From: Artemisia argyi | Taxonomy: Eukaryota > Streptophyta > Magnoliopsida > Asterales > Asteraceae | Assembly (NCBI GenBank): GCA_030686995.1 | Contig: CM060709.1 | Coordinates: forward strand, 19,559,360-19,623,359 | Length of the DNA: 64,000 nucleotides | Reading direction: 5' to 3' | In this document: positions 21,640 through 32,570 of the stretch, one piece after another | Layout of the letters: every line of letters begins with the position of its first letter | Position numbering within the stretch: position 1 is the first letter of the stretch | Notes under the pieces: generated by a model | Told to the model about the DNA's origin: nothing | What the model saw: only the letters and a program-made list of their open reading frames with translations | The model's database searches: none | Translations under genes and position numbers: made by a program

Positions 21640-23452
21640 ACTATAATAACCCTCCTTGTGAGATATATTGGGAATGACCTTTTTTGTCATTGCCATTTTA
21701 TTTGGGATTTATAATGCTTTTGCTAAAAGAACTTGTGAGCACTCACAGGCTAGTTACCTTTGTGCAAGATTTTGCTTTCTTTGATATGGTCTATCTTTAT
21801 GTTGCTCCTATAATTGTGCATCTCTTTATTTATAGAAGAAGAACAAGAAGTGTATGAAGCCAGCCATTTGGTATACTTTAGTTTAGTTTGTTTATAATCC
21901 ATTTATGTTTGTTAAGTCCTTTTGTGGCATTCTGTTTTGGTAGAACTAGTGACATGTTATGATGTTGAGTCCTATAGAAAGACCTATTATCAGTGATAAT
22001 GAATATTATTGCGCGCAGCAAGATTAATGAGTAAGGACTATGTTAAACAGCAACAAAAAAGCAATATTCTTAGCTAATACGATCACAAAAGAAATTATAA
22101 TGATTTCTATCTCAACCCGGCTTGTTGAACCATGAACCGGTCGGGTGACCGGAATCGAATTTGGAGCGAAAAACCCAGTTGATCCGCCAGTTAAAACCAA
22201 TTGAACCGTAGCCTGGTGGCTCGACCGGATCAATAAGAAAACCGGTTTTGAAAACATTGATTCTCACAATCAACAAATGTATGATATCACGTTAAATGTG
22301 ATGAATAATGTGAAAACATGTAGGTGCATTTTTTAGACAAATTGAGTTATTTTTTCCGGGCATAGGAAGAAAACCTTATTACCACAACTGAGAAAATGAG
22401 GAAGACGCTATATATTGCACTAGAGTTGGTCAAAGAAGAGGTTAAAACTTATATTTGCTTGCTTCTTCAAAGGTAGAAAAATCGTTAAATTTTGCACTCT
22501 CAGTTTAATTAATTCCATCCTTTTCTTGTATTTTTATGAGATAATGTCTGTGCGCGCGTAGTTTGTGGTTATGAAATTGGAAACAATAAAAAAAGAGTTG
22601 CATATAAAGTGTTCGATAAAATGTCTCAAAAGGAAACAGTCGACAATCAGAAAATGTTGTATTTGTAGTTTTCAGTCCTTGGTACAAATTTTGCATAGCA
22701 AGTGTTTGATAAAATGTCTTTTAAAGAATTGGTAGCAAAAAGTGGTTTATTACATTGATTGTTTAGCTTTATTATTTTTGTGTGATTGAGATTGTTTGAA
22801 TGAGGATACTGATGTATGAGATCCTATCTGTTTATGTCCTATTAAATTGGTTTTTGCATGATTGTTATGGCATACACTATAGTAAACTTTTTTAAGGGTT
22901 TATAATTGTGTGTTGGCATTAATTTATAAACCTTTTTGTTTTATAAACCTATCTCCACTATGTATAAACCTTTTAAAGTTTTATAAACATCTTACATAAT
23001 TCAAATACATTAAATTATGAAAAGATTCAATATCCTAGACATTTTCATGTCACATAAGCTTGAAATAGATGTTCACTATGATTTACAAATTTTTAAACCT
23101 CTTCATAACTTTATAAACCTTTTCATAAACCACTATAGTGGATGCTCTTAGTTGAACATTAAACAATACTAATGTGAACTTGAGATCACCATTAAAAGAC
23201 AACGCAATTCTCTTATAATATTTGTTTTTCAAAGCTTTTACTCCCGATATTACTACCTTTTTTCACAATGCTTCTTCTTAAGCTTTTAACGGTTATTTTA
23301 AGGTATTGATTATTTAGAAACTACATGTTACCAAGTTTTGTTCATTGTTCTTGCACGTTTGATAAAATAGAAAAAAACAATAAAGAGGGTTCACTTGTTT
23401 ACTTTTCACCATGAGACACGTATTCCAGCGAATAGGACAAAAAAAGACAGTG
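21640..23452. other. Array spacer between copies 2 and 3
   Basis: No gene is visible. 22500-22860 matches the spacer after copy 1 (2560-2700 and 6290-6480), and 23290-23420 matches the upstream region of copy 2. Together these give the ancestral spacer without the gypsy insertions. A CCGG-rich dispersed repeat lies at about 22110-22256. Confidence 0.65.
22110..22256. repeat. CCGG-rich dispersed repeat
   Basis: Dense AACCGG, ACCGGTCGGG and AAACCGGTTTT motifs, unlike the surrounding AT-rich spacer and absent from the other spacer copies. The composition matches a widespread plant repeat type of short non-autonomous elements; I cannot assign a class or define ends. Confidence 0.45.
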
Positions 23453-24819
23453 ATGGAACGACTTGGAGAGGATGAGATCTTCTCCATTTTTGAATGAATT
23501 TCCAGCGAATAGGACAAAAAATTATTTTCTAAAGTTTGCAAGAAGTTCTTGAAAGTTGCATCTTTTCATCTTCGGTCGTTACGCACTATGTTTCCTGATT
23601 TTTTATATGGTATGTTAATTGCATCCCCGAAAATGGTCTTATTTGAATGTGGCGTACCACTGTCGAACGACCACATGAAACTGATAGCCGAGTCATGCTC
23701 AAATATCGAGGATCTAGATCTTTCTATAAGGAAATATCTTGATCGTGAGGTGGGTAAGTTAGGGTTTGATGATGTTGGCTTGTGTGCAATCGCGGAGGCT
23801 TGTAATCATATGGTTTACGTGAATCTTGGTGGGAGGTTACGCTTTAAGGACATAGGAATTGGTTCCCTTGTAAGATCATGCAAAAATGTAAGAGTATTAA
23901 CGTTAGAAAATTGTGTGAATGTCACTGACAAATCACTGAATATGATCTGAACTCGTTTAGAAAAGTTAGATTTGGATGGTTGCTGTTTGATTACTGATTT
24001 GGGTCTGAAGTATTTGGCGAATGTGGATTTAAAGTGTTCTTTAATAAACTTATTCTAAATAAATGTAATAGGATTACTGATAGTGGGATTATCAACTTGA
24101 AGAAATTGGTAAGTCTAAGAACCTTAGGTTTGTCTAGGTGTGGGGCTAATATCACTAACCATGGGGTTGTGGCCGTATGTGAGCTCCCAAAATCTTGAGA
24201 TAATAAATTTGGATTTCTTGACCAATCTAACAGACATTTCATTGCTTGAAATTGGTCGCAAGTGTTTGAAGATGTCGGTATTAAGTTTGGAGGGTTGTGA
24301 GAGAATATATTGCTGCTGTTGGTTTGCGTGCATTTTCTGGTCATCAAAAGTTATCAAGAGTACGTGTTACGTGCATTTTACGTGCATTTTCTATCACATG
24401 GATATGTTTCAGATGGTTATTGGGGTCTGCAGTTTGAAGTAGTCTACTCACTTGGGTCAACCTTCTGCTTGCAGTGCATATTTCATCCTCTGCTGCAACA
24501 TCTATGGGTCCTTCTGTTTACAGTGCATTCTTGTGCTTCTTTAATTCTATGCTGCAACATCTATGGGGTTAGTTTTGGCATCTTTTATTATCATGGGCCA
24601 GGCATGCTTTTGGGTCAGTGATGGTGCTGTTCTTTTCATTTCACTTGGTGCTTTTGATCTAATATGTGTTATGTCTCATAATAGTGGTGTTTGGCTTAGA
24701 TTATTTTTGCTAGTCATAGTTTATTTGTATTTTTCTTTGGGTCCACTATGCTAAGCATCTTGTTAATATGGTGGATGTCTTTCGTTTGTTTTTGTTCATT
24801 TTGAAATATATTGCCCTTC

Positions 24820-24851
<32 letters not shown>

Positions 24852-24960
24852 ACAAACTCTCTCTGGAAGATATCAAGGCAACTGTTTTGTCCTGCCAAAA
24901 TATGAGGTTTCTTTATCTCAGTAGGCGTATGAAGAAGCGTGCCAATGCCAAAGGCAGATC
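23453..24960 (+). pseudogene. F-box/LRR gene copy 3, degenerate, split by a LINE tail
   Basis: The ATG at 23453 begins MERLGEDEIFSIFE as in the intact gene, then a TGA at 23495-23497 (C to T relative to the intact copy) and a TAG soon after end translation. Further on, readable LRR blocks (23549-23950, GVPLSNDHMKLIAESC to NVTDKSLNMI) stop at a deletion near 23947. More indels occur near 24041 and 24190. A LINE 3' tail with poly(A) interrupts the gene at about 24372-24848. The last part resumes as 'LEDIKATVLSCQNMRFLYLSR'-like codons and ends near 24960. A 21-bp stretch of the F-box region (TTCCAGCGAATAGGACAAAAA) is present twice, at about 23423 and 23500. Confidence 0.9.
24372..24848 (+). mobile_element. 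LINE 3' end with poly(A) inserted in F-box/LRR copy 3
   Basis: The block ends TTGCCCTTC followed by about 28 A. It shares TTGGGTCCACTA, a CATCTTGTTAATATGGTGGATG-like stretch, and TGGGCCAGGC with the LINE fragment at 63179-63534. No reverse transcriptase is included, so it is strongly 5'-truncated. After it the gene resumes at GTTAC; GTTAC also occurs just before it, compatible with a short target duplication. Confidence 0.7.
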
Positions 24961-24965
24961 TTGAA

Positions 24966-26831
24966 TACCTTAAAATTTATAACAATTGGTGTTATATATT
25001 TTGGAAATGACCTTTTTGTCATTACCGGCCAGTTTATTGGGATTATATTTGTTTTGGCAAAACTCACAAACACTCACAGGGTAGTAAATATGATTCCTCA
25101 TATTCTTTGACATTGTATATCTTTTTACAGCTCCTATAATTGTGCTCTTTTTAATTGCATACAAATGCAAAATGAAGCAATCGTTAATTGGTTTAGTTTT
25201 GGTTAGTTTGTTTAAAAGGATCTACTATGAATCCATTAGCATTGAGGTCAATCACCAAACCACCTCTCTACATACGACATTACACGACGCGAGAGTGCAT
25301 GGCCAACACACACCAAAAGCGTCTACGTTCCGCTTGCAGTCAATACAACCACAAACTTATCAAGATCTATGACTTAATACTTTTGGTTAGTTTATTTAAA
25401 AGGGTTACCTCTGGTTGCTTACCCATGCATTTTCATTTTTGGTTCCTTATTGATGTTTTGTGGTCCTCTATATCCACGTCCAATGTTGGTTTTTTGTCCT
25501 GGGTTTATGACTTATGAGTAAACCGGTGTAATCGTGTCATGTAAGATCGAGACAACATGTGTCTCAAACAAGTTATGTGTTTCTGGTTAGTACTTTGACA
25601 ATTTTGTTTTACTTTATTTATTCTTAGCTAACAAATCTTGCTCTGCTTGCTAAATGATTGACATGCACAATTGATTTCATATTGATCCAGTTTGTTTTGC
25701 TAGAGTGTTAACTCATCCACACACACACACGCAAAACCTGATGGGTCAAAGCCATAGTTTAAGTAAAGCTAATAAAGTAAACATTGTAACAGTCAAATAC
25801 ACATGACAAAGCTATGTAAAGTGCATTAAGTTAAAGACTTTAATGTTAAAACTGAGGATAACATCATACAAATCCTTCGAGAATAAAGGCGTTTAAGGCC
25901 AAACGAAGTCACATAAAATAAGTACATATCATGACCCAAAACCTAACCAAATTGACTATAAATTGTCACGTCCAAATTGTTTATACCACAGTAATTCTAG
26001 CAAGTAAAGCAGATAATTAATGTCGATTTGAGGTTGTAAACATCAGCAAAGTACGATTATCAAATTATGGTTATACTTGACTACAACCACAATTGAGAAG
26101 GAAAATTAATTCTCATGCAAAATTTCTGCATTAAGATATGTGAAAGAATAGTTATATATTAATTGTGGGTTTTAAACTTCCATATCACTACTCTTAACAA
26201 ACCACTTGAATCCAACTATTCAAATTTCAAACATATCACACAAATAAAAATAAAATAATAAACCTTATAAGTTTTTGTGTCCATTTGAGCTAGCTAGGGG
26301 GTGTTATAGAATTAATGAAAGGGTTCGAGTCCACCACCACTTTAATTGAATGTCATACCTAACGAGTTTTTTTAATGAATTTTGACTCCGTATATTATAG
26401 CCATTTTCAAAGTGTTGCAAAAGTGGTCATAATATTCATTTGTGATGCTTAATGAATGATAATCTAAGATTCTAAGCCTGGATTTGGGCCAGGGTGGTAT
26501 GAGCCGGTGCACTGTTTTAGGCCAAAAGCCCATTAAAAACTTTTTATTCAAGATTTAGAACGATTTACTAGAATTTAGAAGTAACCTAATCAATACTTAT
26601 GACCTATTGTTAATCGCCTCATTCTTTTGGCTATTATTACAAGGTAACACTTCAACTTTAATATTTTAGTTTACTAATCATATACATAATTGCTTACTCA
26701 TTAACTATTTTTTTTAATATTTTATTTATTTTTTATTTTATTTTATTTTTTGGTTGGGAAAGTTTATTAGTTTATGACTAGTTGTAGTTGTTTTTCTGAT
26801 TATCTGTTTGTATCAAGATGTATATACATGG

Positions 26832-26833
<2 letters not shown>
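24966..26833. other. Spacer after copy 3, no gene recognised
   Basis: AT-rich. A short direct repeat (TTGGTTAGTTTGTTTAAAAG at 25198 and a variant at 25383) brackets a GC-richer 160-bp insert. The parts near 25770-26010 (AAAGTGCATTAAG, and the stretch TTTATACCACAGTAATTCTAG) resemble 42990-43170, so some of it is duplicated array spacer. A dinucleotide CA run lies at 25718-25731. The segment 26630-26760 resembles the AAGGTAACACTTCAACTTTA block near 41995. Confidence 0.5.

Positions 26834-26898
<65 letters not shown>
26834..26898. repeat. (TA)n microsatellite
   Basis: About 32 TA units directly abutting the inverted-repeat element at 26899. Confidence 0.95.
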
Positions 26899-26901
<3 letters not shown>

Positions 26902-27318
26902 GAGCTTTATTTTCAGAACCATGTTAAGTGCGGGACTGCGAGAACTCCAATTTTGCATTAGAAAACATGCATGTTCACATAAAACATGTATGTTTTCTTG
27001 CATACACCTTAATACACATGCTTACGTATTAAGGAGTATGTAAGAAAACATACATGTTTTATATGAACATGTTTGTTTTCTATTGCATAATTGGAGTTCT
27101 CGCAGTTCCCGCACTTAACAGGGTTCTAAAAATAAAACCATTTTGCATTGATTTGTTGCACTTAACAGGTTTTTATATGAACATGTATGTTATGCATGTA
27201 TGTGTATTAAGGTGTATGTAAGAAAACATAATTGTTTTATATGAACATGCATGTTTTCTAATACAAAATTAGAGTTCTCGCAGTTCCCGCACTTAACAGG
27301 GTTCTGAAAATAAAGATA

Positions 27319-27321
<3 letters not shown>
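26899..27321. mobile_element. TA-microsatellite-embedded inverted-repeat element, type A copy 1
   Basis: It begins GGGGAGCTTTATTTTCAGAA and ends with the near inverse GGTTCTGAAAATAAAGATACAC. About 120 bp at each end are inverted copies with TTAAGTGCGGG, GCGAGAACT and CATGCATGTT blocks, and a third, inverted block lies in the middle (about 27030-27139). It is flanked on both sides by (TA)n. The pattern resembles the rice Micron elements that insert in TA microsatellites. Non-coding. Confidence 0.7.

Positions 27322-27399
<78 letters not shown>
27322..27399. repeat. (TA)n microsatellite between inverted-repeat elements
   Basis: About 39 TA units joining the type A element on the left to the type B element on the right. 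Confidence 0.95.
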
Positions 27400-27402
<3 letters not shown>

Positions 27403-27815
27403 TAACTTTCAAACGAGAACCATTTTAACTGCGAGAACTGAGAGAACCACCAAAAACATACATGCATGCCTTCAATAATTGTATTTTTGTACATATGTTT
27501 TAAAAACAACACATATGTTTTAAAAAAAAACATAGTTGTTCTAAAGAATTTGATAAGAAATTGAAACTACAAAATTTTTCTTTGAAGGTGTGCATGTATG
27601 TTCTTATAAGACGTGCAGCGACAATATTGCGGCCGTGGGTAAGGTTTTTGTGAAAAAAGATGATGAGTTCATAATGATATTGAAGAACATAGGTGGATGC
27701 TTACGATTATTGATGATTTGCATGTATTTTTATTTTATTTTAAAGGGCGTGCATGCATGTTTTTGGTGGTTCTCTCAGTTCTCGCAGATAAAATGGTTCT
27801 CGTAAGAAAGCCCCC
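27400..27815. mobile_element. TA-embedded inverted-repeat element, type B
   Basis: The left end GTGTAACTTTCAAACGAGAA and the reverse complement of the right end (CTTTCTTACGAGAACCATTT) are inverted repeats continuing through CTGCGAGAACTGAGAGAACC and the CATGCATG region, about 65 bp. A related end occurs after the (TA)n at 63631. Non-coding; its small open frames have no protein features. Confidence 0.65.
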
Positions 27816-27830
27816 TATATATATATATAT

Positions 27831-28235
27831 GGGGGCTTTATTTTCAGAACCTGTTAAGTGCGAGAACTCTAATTTTGCATTAAAAAATATGCATGTTCAT
27901 ATAAAACATGTATGTTTTCTTACATACACCATAATACACATGTCTGCGTATTAAGGTGTATGTAAGAAAACATACATGTTTTATATGAACATGCATGTTT
28001 TCTAATGCATAATTGAAGTTCTCGTAGTTCCCGCATTTAACAAGGTTCTAAAAATAAAACCATTTTGCATTGATCTATTGCGCACTTAACATGTTTTTAT
28101 ATAAACATGTATTATGTGTATTAAGGTATATGTAAGAAAACATACGTGTTTTATATGAACATGCATGTTTTCTAATACAAAATTGGAGTTCTCGCAGTTC
28201 CCGCACTTAACAGGGTTCTGAAAATAAAGATACAC
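27831..28235. mobile_element. TA-embedded inverted-repeat element, type A copy 2
   Basis: It has the same structure and high similarity as 26899-27321 (GGGGGCTTTATTTTCAGAAC to AAAATAAAGATACAC). It sits between a short (TA)n at 27816-27830 and another at 28236-28281. Confidence 0.7.

Positions 28236-28281
<46 letters not shown>
28236..28281. repeat. (TA)n microsatellite
   Basis: An interrupted TA run closing the cluster of embedded inverted-repeat elements upstream of the intact F-box/LRR gene. Confidence 0.9.
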
Positions 28282-28282
<1 letters not shown>

Positions 28283-28509
28283 GAGTTGGAAAGTGGTCCG
28301 TTCAAAGTACATGTATTACAAAGTTCATTATTCTATACTATGAGAGTGAATTAGAGATCATCATTAAATGACAGAGAAGATCAACCAGAGTTTATTCCAT
28401 AAACAAAAGCATAAATTAAAGTTATCCTTTGAGGCTTTTACTCTCATTTATCAAATGTGAGACACATTCATATATTTGAATTTTTGTAGAGTTTTAACAT
28501 ATTCATGTA

Positions 28510-28515
28510 CACGTG
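28510..28515 (+). promoter_or_regulatory. G-box CACGTG upstream of the intact F-box/LRR gene
   Basis: CACGTG lies 23 bases before the ATG within a block (TGTACACGTGATAGGTGAGG) conserved in several copies: 20608 and 59329 keep the core, and the copy at 43540 has CACATG. G-boxes bind bHLH/bZIP factors. It may lie in the 5' UTR, since the TSS is unknown. Confidence 0.4.
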
Positions 28516-28538
28516 ATAGGTGAGGCAGCAACAAAGTG

Positions 28539-29609
28539 ATGGAACGACTTGGAGAGGATGAGATCTTCTGCATATATGAACGAATTACCAGCCGAGTGGA
28601 CAAAAAATCATTTTCTATAGTTTGCAAGAAATTCATGAAAGTTGCATCTTTTCAGCTTCGGTCAATACGCACTAAGTTTCCTGATCTACTATTTGATATA
28701 CTAGATGCAGCCCCAAAATTGTTCTCCTTTGAATGCCGCGAACCATTTTCGAATAACCACATGAAACTGATAGCTAAGTCATGCCCAAATCTCGAGCAGC
28801 TAAATATTTCTGAATGGTATTACCTTGATCATGAGATGGATAAGTTGGATTTTGATGATGTTGGCTTGTGTTCAATCGCAAATGCTTGCATTCATTTGGT
28901 TGACGTGAATCTAGATGGGAGGTTACACTTTAAGGAAATAGGTATTGGTTCCCTAGTAAGAGCATGCAAGAATTTAAGAGAATTAGATTTGGATTTTTGT
29001 GTAAATGTCACAGACAAATCACTGAAAATGATTGGAGAAGCATCTCGTTTAATAAAATTATCTTTGCGAGGTTGTTATTTGATTAGTGATTTTGGCTTGG
29101 AGTATTTGGCGGATGGGGATTTAAAGTGTTCTTTGATGAAACTTTATTTGAAGAACTGTAATAGGATAACAGATAATGGAATTATCCACTTAAAGAAATT
29201 AGTAAGTCTAGCAATCCTGGATTTGTCTTGGTGTGGGGGCCGTGGGGCTAATATCACTGATCATGGGGTTGTGGCCCTATGTGAGCTCCCAAATCTTGCG
29301 ATATTGGATTTGAATTTCTTGATCAATATAACTGACATTTCATTGCTTGAAATCGGCCGCAAGTGTTTGAAGATGTCGGACTTAAGTTTAATGGGTTGTG
29401 AGAGAATTACTAGCGTTGGTTTAGGTGCTTTATCTGATCTTCATAGATTGTCATATCTTACTTTACTCAGGTGTTCCAGAATTTCATGGGAAGAGGTCAA
29501 GTCAACTGTTTTGACCTGTCAAAATATGAGGTATCTAGCTCTCAGTAAGAGCATAAAGACGCAGATGCCAGATCCAGGTTTTGAAGATTTGAGGATAAGA
29601 TGGATATGA
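28539..29609 (+). CDS. F-box/LRR-repeat protein, intact copy (356 aa)
   Basis: A single exon from the ATG at 28539 (the GTG at 28536 is also in frame but is not a normal plant start) to the TGA at 29607-29609. Residues about 3-45 form a divergent F-box (LGEDEIFCIYERITSRVDKK then SFSIVCKKFMKVAS). Residues about 80-340 are Cys-type leucine-rich repeats of the FBXL/AMN1 kind, for example NLRELDLDFCVNVTDKSL, LSLRGCYLISDFGLEYL, NCNRITDNGIIHL and INITDISLLEIGRKCLKM. By family knowledge it would dock to SKP1 through the F-box and present an LRR-bound substrate to an SCF ubiquitin ligase; the substrate is unknown. One LRR has a 3-residue insertion (WCGGRGANITD) that the other copies lack. This is the only copy in the window with both a start and a complete frame. 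TA-rich transposon clusters begin about 260 bp upstream. Confidence 0.92.
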   Translation: MERLGEDEIFCIYERITSRVDKKSFSIVCKKFMKVASFQLRSIRTKFPDLLFDILDAAPKLFSFECREPFSNNHMKLIAKSCPNLEQLNISEWYYLDHEMDKLDFDDVGLCSIANACIHLVDVNLDGRLHFKEIGIGSLVRACKNLRELDLDFCVNVTDKSLKMIGEASRLIKLSLRGCYLISDFGLEYLADGDLKCSLMKLYLKNCNRITDNGIIHLKKLVSLAILDLSWCGGRGANITDHGVVALCELPNLAILDLNFLINITDISLLEIGRKCLKMSDLSLMGCERITSVGLGALSDLHRLSYLTLLRCSRISWEEVKSTVLTCQNMRYLALSKSIKTQMPDPGFEDLRIRWI

Positions 29610-31178
29610 CCTTTAAGTCATTACAGTACTATTTTATTTGGGAATTTACTTTGTGTTAGTGGAAAATTTGTTTGAGTGACTCAAATACTTGGTTCTAAAT
29701 AAGAAGAGGGCAGTAAAATACTTTATGACTACAAACTTCTATTCGTTTGGTTATTTAAGCAATCAGTTCATAGTTTGTGTAGTTGATAAATTACACTAAA
29801 AATCTAGTATGATTGTAAACCAAAATAGGTAAAAAGAAAACTGAAATTCACAATTTCATTTACTACCGCAAATATAGAGTTGAATATGAGTTTCAGTGTG
29901 TCTAATCGTATAACGTTTACCCATTTCTCTATCCAGGGTAAGTTACAACACTCACTTTATAACATAATATTAGAACATCGTATAAGTTAGTTAAAGAGCA
30001 TAAAATTGTATATATCATATTAATAATTGTGAACAAGTCAATAGTAAATATATATCGGTGCCTTATTGATGTCTTTGATAAAAGCAATATTTACATTGAA
30101 TCTCACATAGGTTGAAGAAATAAAATTATTACGAGCTTATGTACCCTATTGTGTCCCAGTCAACGATTTTCAGATTAGTATTATGTTCTCGAACAAGCTA
30201 TACGTGTTCCGCTGAGTAAAAGTATCTAGCGGATTGCATTATCATTGTTCAAAAATATGTATAAACTCCAAACTTTTTTCTATGAGCTCATTTTGAGCCA
30301 CGAAAATGCAATGCTCAACTAATATAACTGTTCATTTTAAAATTTCGTAAGTGTTTTTGCATAATGGATGCTTGATTGCCATTAAAATTATTATATATCT
30401 TTGATTCTAGTTGATCACTATATTTTATAAACATATCTATGGTCTTTGAACAAACTTTTGGGACTAGATCGACTTGACTAAATGTATGCTACCATTGATG
30501 TAACCCATAAGATAAATGGCTACAATACATATCTCATACCAAAACATATATAACGATTATTTTAGACATTGGTATACGAAGTTATGTGTCGTTTAACCAT
30601 AGTAATTGGTAAACCCGGTAATATCAACATTGGAATCTAATGTTGCAACAAACGTCTATTTGATTTGCTATACGCTTGAGAAATTAATACTCGTGTTTAT
30701 AGTGATGGTTAATTTGTTACGCTTTTACCCAAGCCCTTTGGTCTAGTGGTATGTGAGTTGCCCGTCAACTTAGAGGTTGTGAATTCAAGCCTCGATGTGA
30801 GATATTTGTATAGGTGTGAAAAAATATCCATTCAAAATACATAAAATTATTACGCTTTTAGTGGGACGCTGGCATTTTATGTGTTCAATCCTGGATAATT
30901 AAACAAAGATACGTGGGTGAAATGGCACCAAATTCTTGCAACAACTAGGGTGAGTTTTCAACCTCTTGTCACCCCTCCAAGTTTCATAAAATAACCACGA
31001 CTTTCCTCTTTTGCTACTTCAAAGGTAATACCAAAATACAACGCGTATTATTAATCAATGCAATATGCTTCCCGTATTTTGAGGATAATGTGCAGTGTTT
31101 GGATAAATGTTTTACTAGTCTTCACTCGTTAGCAAATAGGATACAAATTAGTAGTTTGAATTAGATTATAGCAACACA
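29610..31178. other. Downstream spacer of the intact gene, duplicated after copy 6
   Basis: 29610-30570 is closely similar to 60420-61364 (starting at CTTTAAGTCATTACAGTACT), so gene plus about 0.95 kb were duplicated together. No coding sequence. A SINE lies at 30728-30849; nothing else is recognisable up to the foldback element. Confidence 0.7.
30728..30849 (+). mobile_element. tRNA-derived SINE with 11-bp target duplication
   Basis: The body starts CCCAAGCCCTTTGGTCTAGT. It has a box-A-like TGGTCTAGTGG and a box-B-like GGTTGTGAATTCAAGCC, as in RNA polymerase III promoters of tRNA-related SINEs. It is bracketed by perfect copies of TTACGCTTTTA at 30717-30727 and 30850-30860. The tail is AT-rich rather than pure poly(A). 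Confidence 0.75.
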
Positions 31179-31419
31179 TACTGAATACGAGAAAAGTTCA
31201 TTTAGGGACTAGTTTTTTTGTACATACCAAAGGACAAATCCTCACCATCCATTTAGTTTTATCTAATAGTGGGATTAACCTAAGATTAAACATGGAAACC
31301 TAAGTCCATTTCTTTTTCTTTCTTTTTTCTTTGCCTTTTTTATTATTCACTTTATTTATTTATTTATTTCTTTTTTTTTTTTTTTCTTTTTTTTGGCTCT
31401 TTTTTCCAATTAACGTTAC

Positions 31420-31458
<39 letters not shown>

Positions 31459-31534
31459 CCAATTCACATTTTTTTTCTTTTTTTTTAAACAAGTCAAGCT
31501 TTTCTTTTATAAATAAATTCACGATTTTTTCTCA

Positions 31535-32570
31535 TTTTATTACGTTTTCGTCCGTTTTTGTCTGTTTTCACATGATTATATACGTTTTCAGACGTTTTTG
31601 TCCGTTTTCAGACGTTTTTTACCGTTTTTATACGTTTTCGTCTGTTTCAGACGTTTTTGTTCGTTATTATACGTTTTCGTCCATTTTTTTACGTTTTCGT
31701 CTGTTTTCAGACGTTTTTATCCGTTTTCGTCAGTTTTTATATGTTTGCAGACATTTTTGTCCATTTTCATACGTTTTTATACATTTTTGTCTGTTTTCAG
31801 ACGTCTTCGTCCGTTTTTATACATTTTTGTCCGTTTTCATACGTTTATATACGTTTTCGTCCGTTTTCATATGTTTTCATCCGTTTTTACACGATTTCAT
31901 CCGTTTTTATACGTTTTCGTCCGGTTTCATATGTTTACATATGTTTCCGTCTGATTTCATACGTTTATCTCTATTATTTTATGTTTTCGTCCGTTTTTAG
32001 ACGTTTTCGTCCTTTTTCCTACATATTCGTCTATTTTCTTACATTTTCGTTCATTTTCATAGGTTTTCGTCCATTTTTTAATTTTTTTGGCCAATTTTAG
32101 ACGTTTTCATACGTTTCTGAGTATCACAAGTGATATTCGGTGATACTCATAAGTTTTTGTCTGTTTTCATCCATTTTTGTACATTTTTGTCTGTTTTCAA
32201 ACATTTTCGTCTATTTTCATACGTTTTGGCAGTATTTATACGTTTTCAGACATTTTTATCTGCTTTCAAATGTTTTCATCAATTTTTTACATTATTGCTG
32301 TTTTCAGACGTTTTCGTCTGTTTTTATATGCTTTCATCCATTTTTATCTTTTTTCATACGTTTATAAACATTTTCGTCCCTTTTTATGTATTTTTGTCTG
32401 TTTTCAGAAGCTTTCGTCTGTTTTCATACTTTTCAGCAGTTTTTATACGTTTTCGTCCGTTTTCATCAATTTTTCATACGTTTTTGTCCCTTTCCAGGCG
32501 TGTTTTTACGCTTTCATACGTATTCGTTCGTTTTCATATGTTTTCGTCCGTTTTCATACGTTTCTGAATA
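31535..32570. repeat. Left arm of foldback element: T-rich about 20-bp tandem repeat
   Basis: Degenerate monomers of the type ACGTTTTCGTCCGTTTTCAT, about 50 units. They match the complement of monomers in 33660-34330. Confidence 0.9.

Noticed and set aside
26800..27533. Frames encoding YIYIYI runs (also at 63381-63695)
   Set aside because: Products of (TA)n microsatellites.
28536..28538. GTG as start of the intact F-box/LRR gene
   Set aside because: The next codon is ATG at 28539, the position conserved in the other copies; nuclear plant genes do not normally start at GTG.
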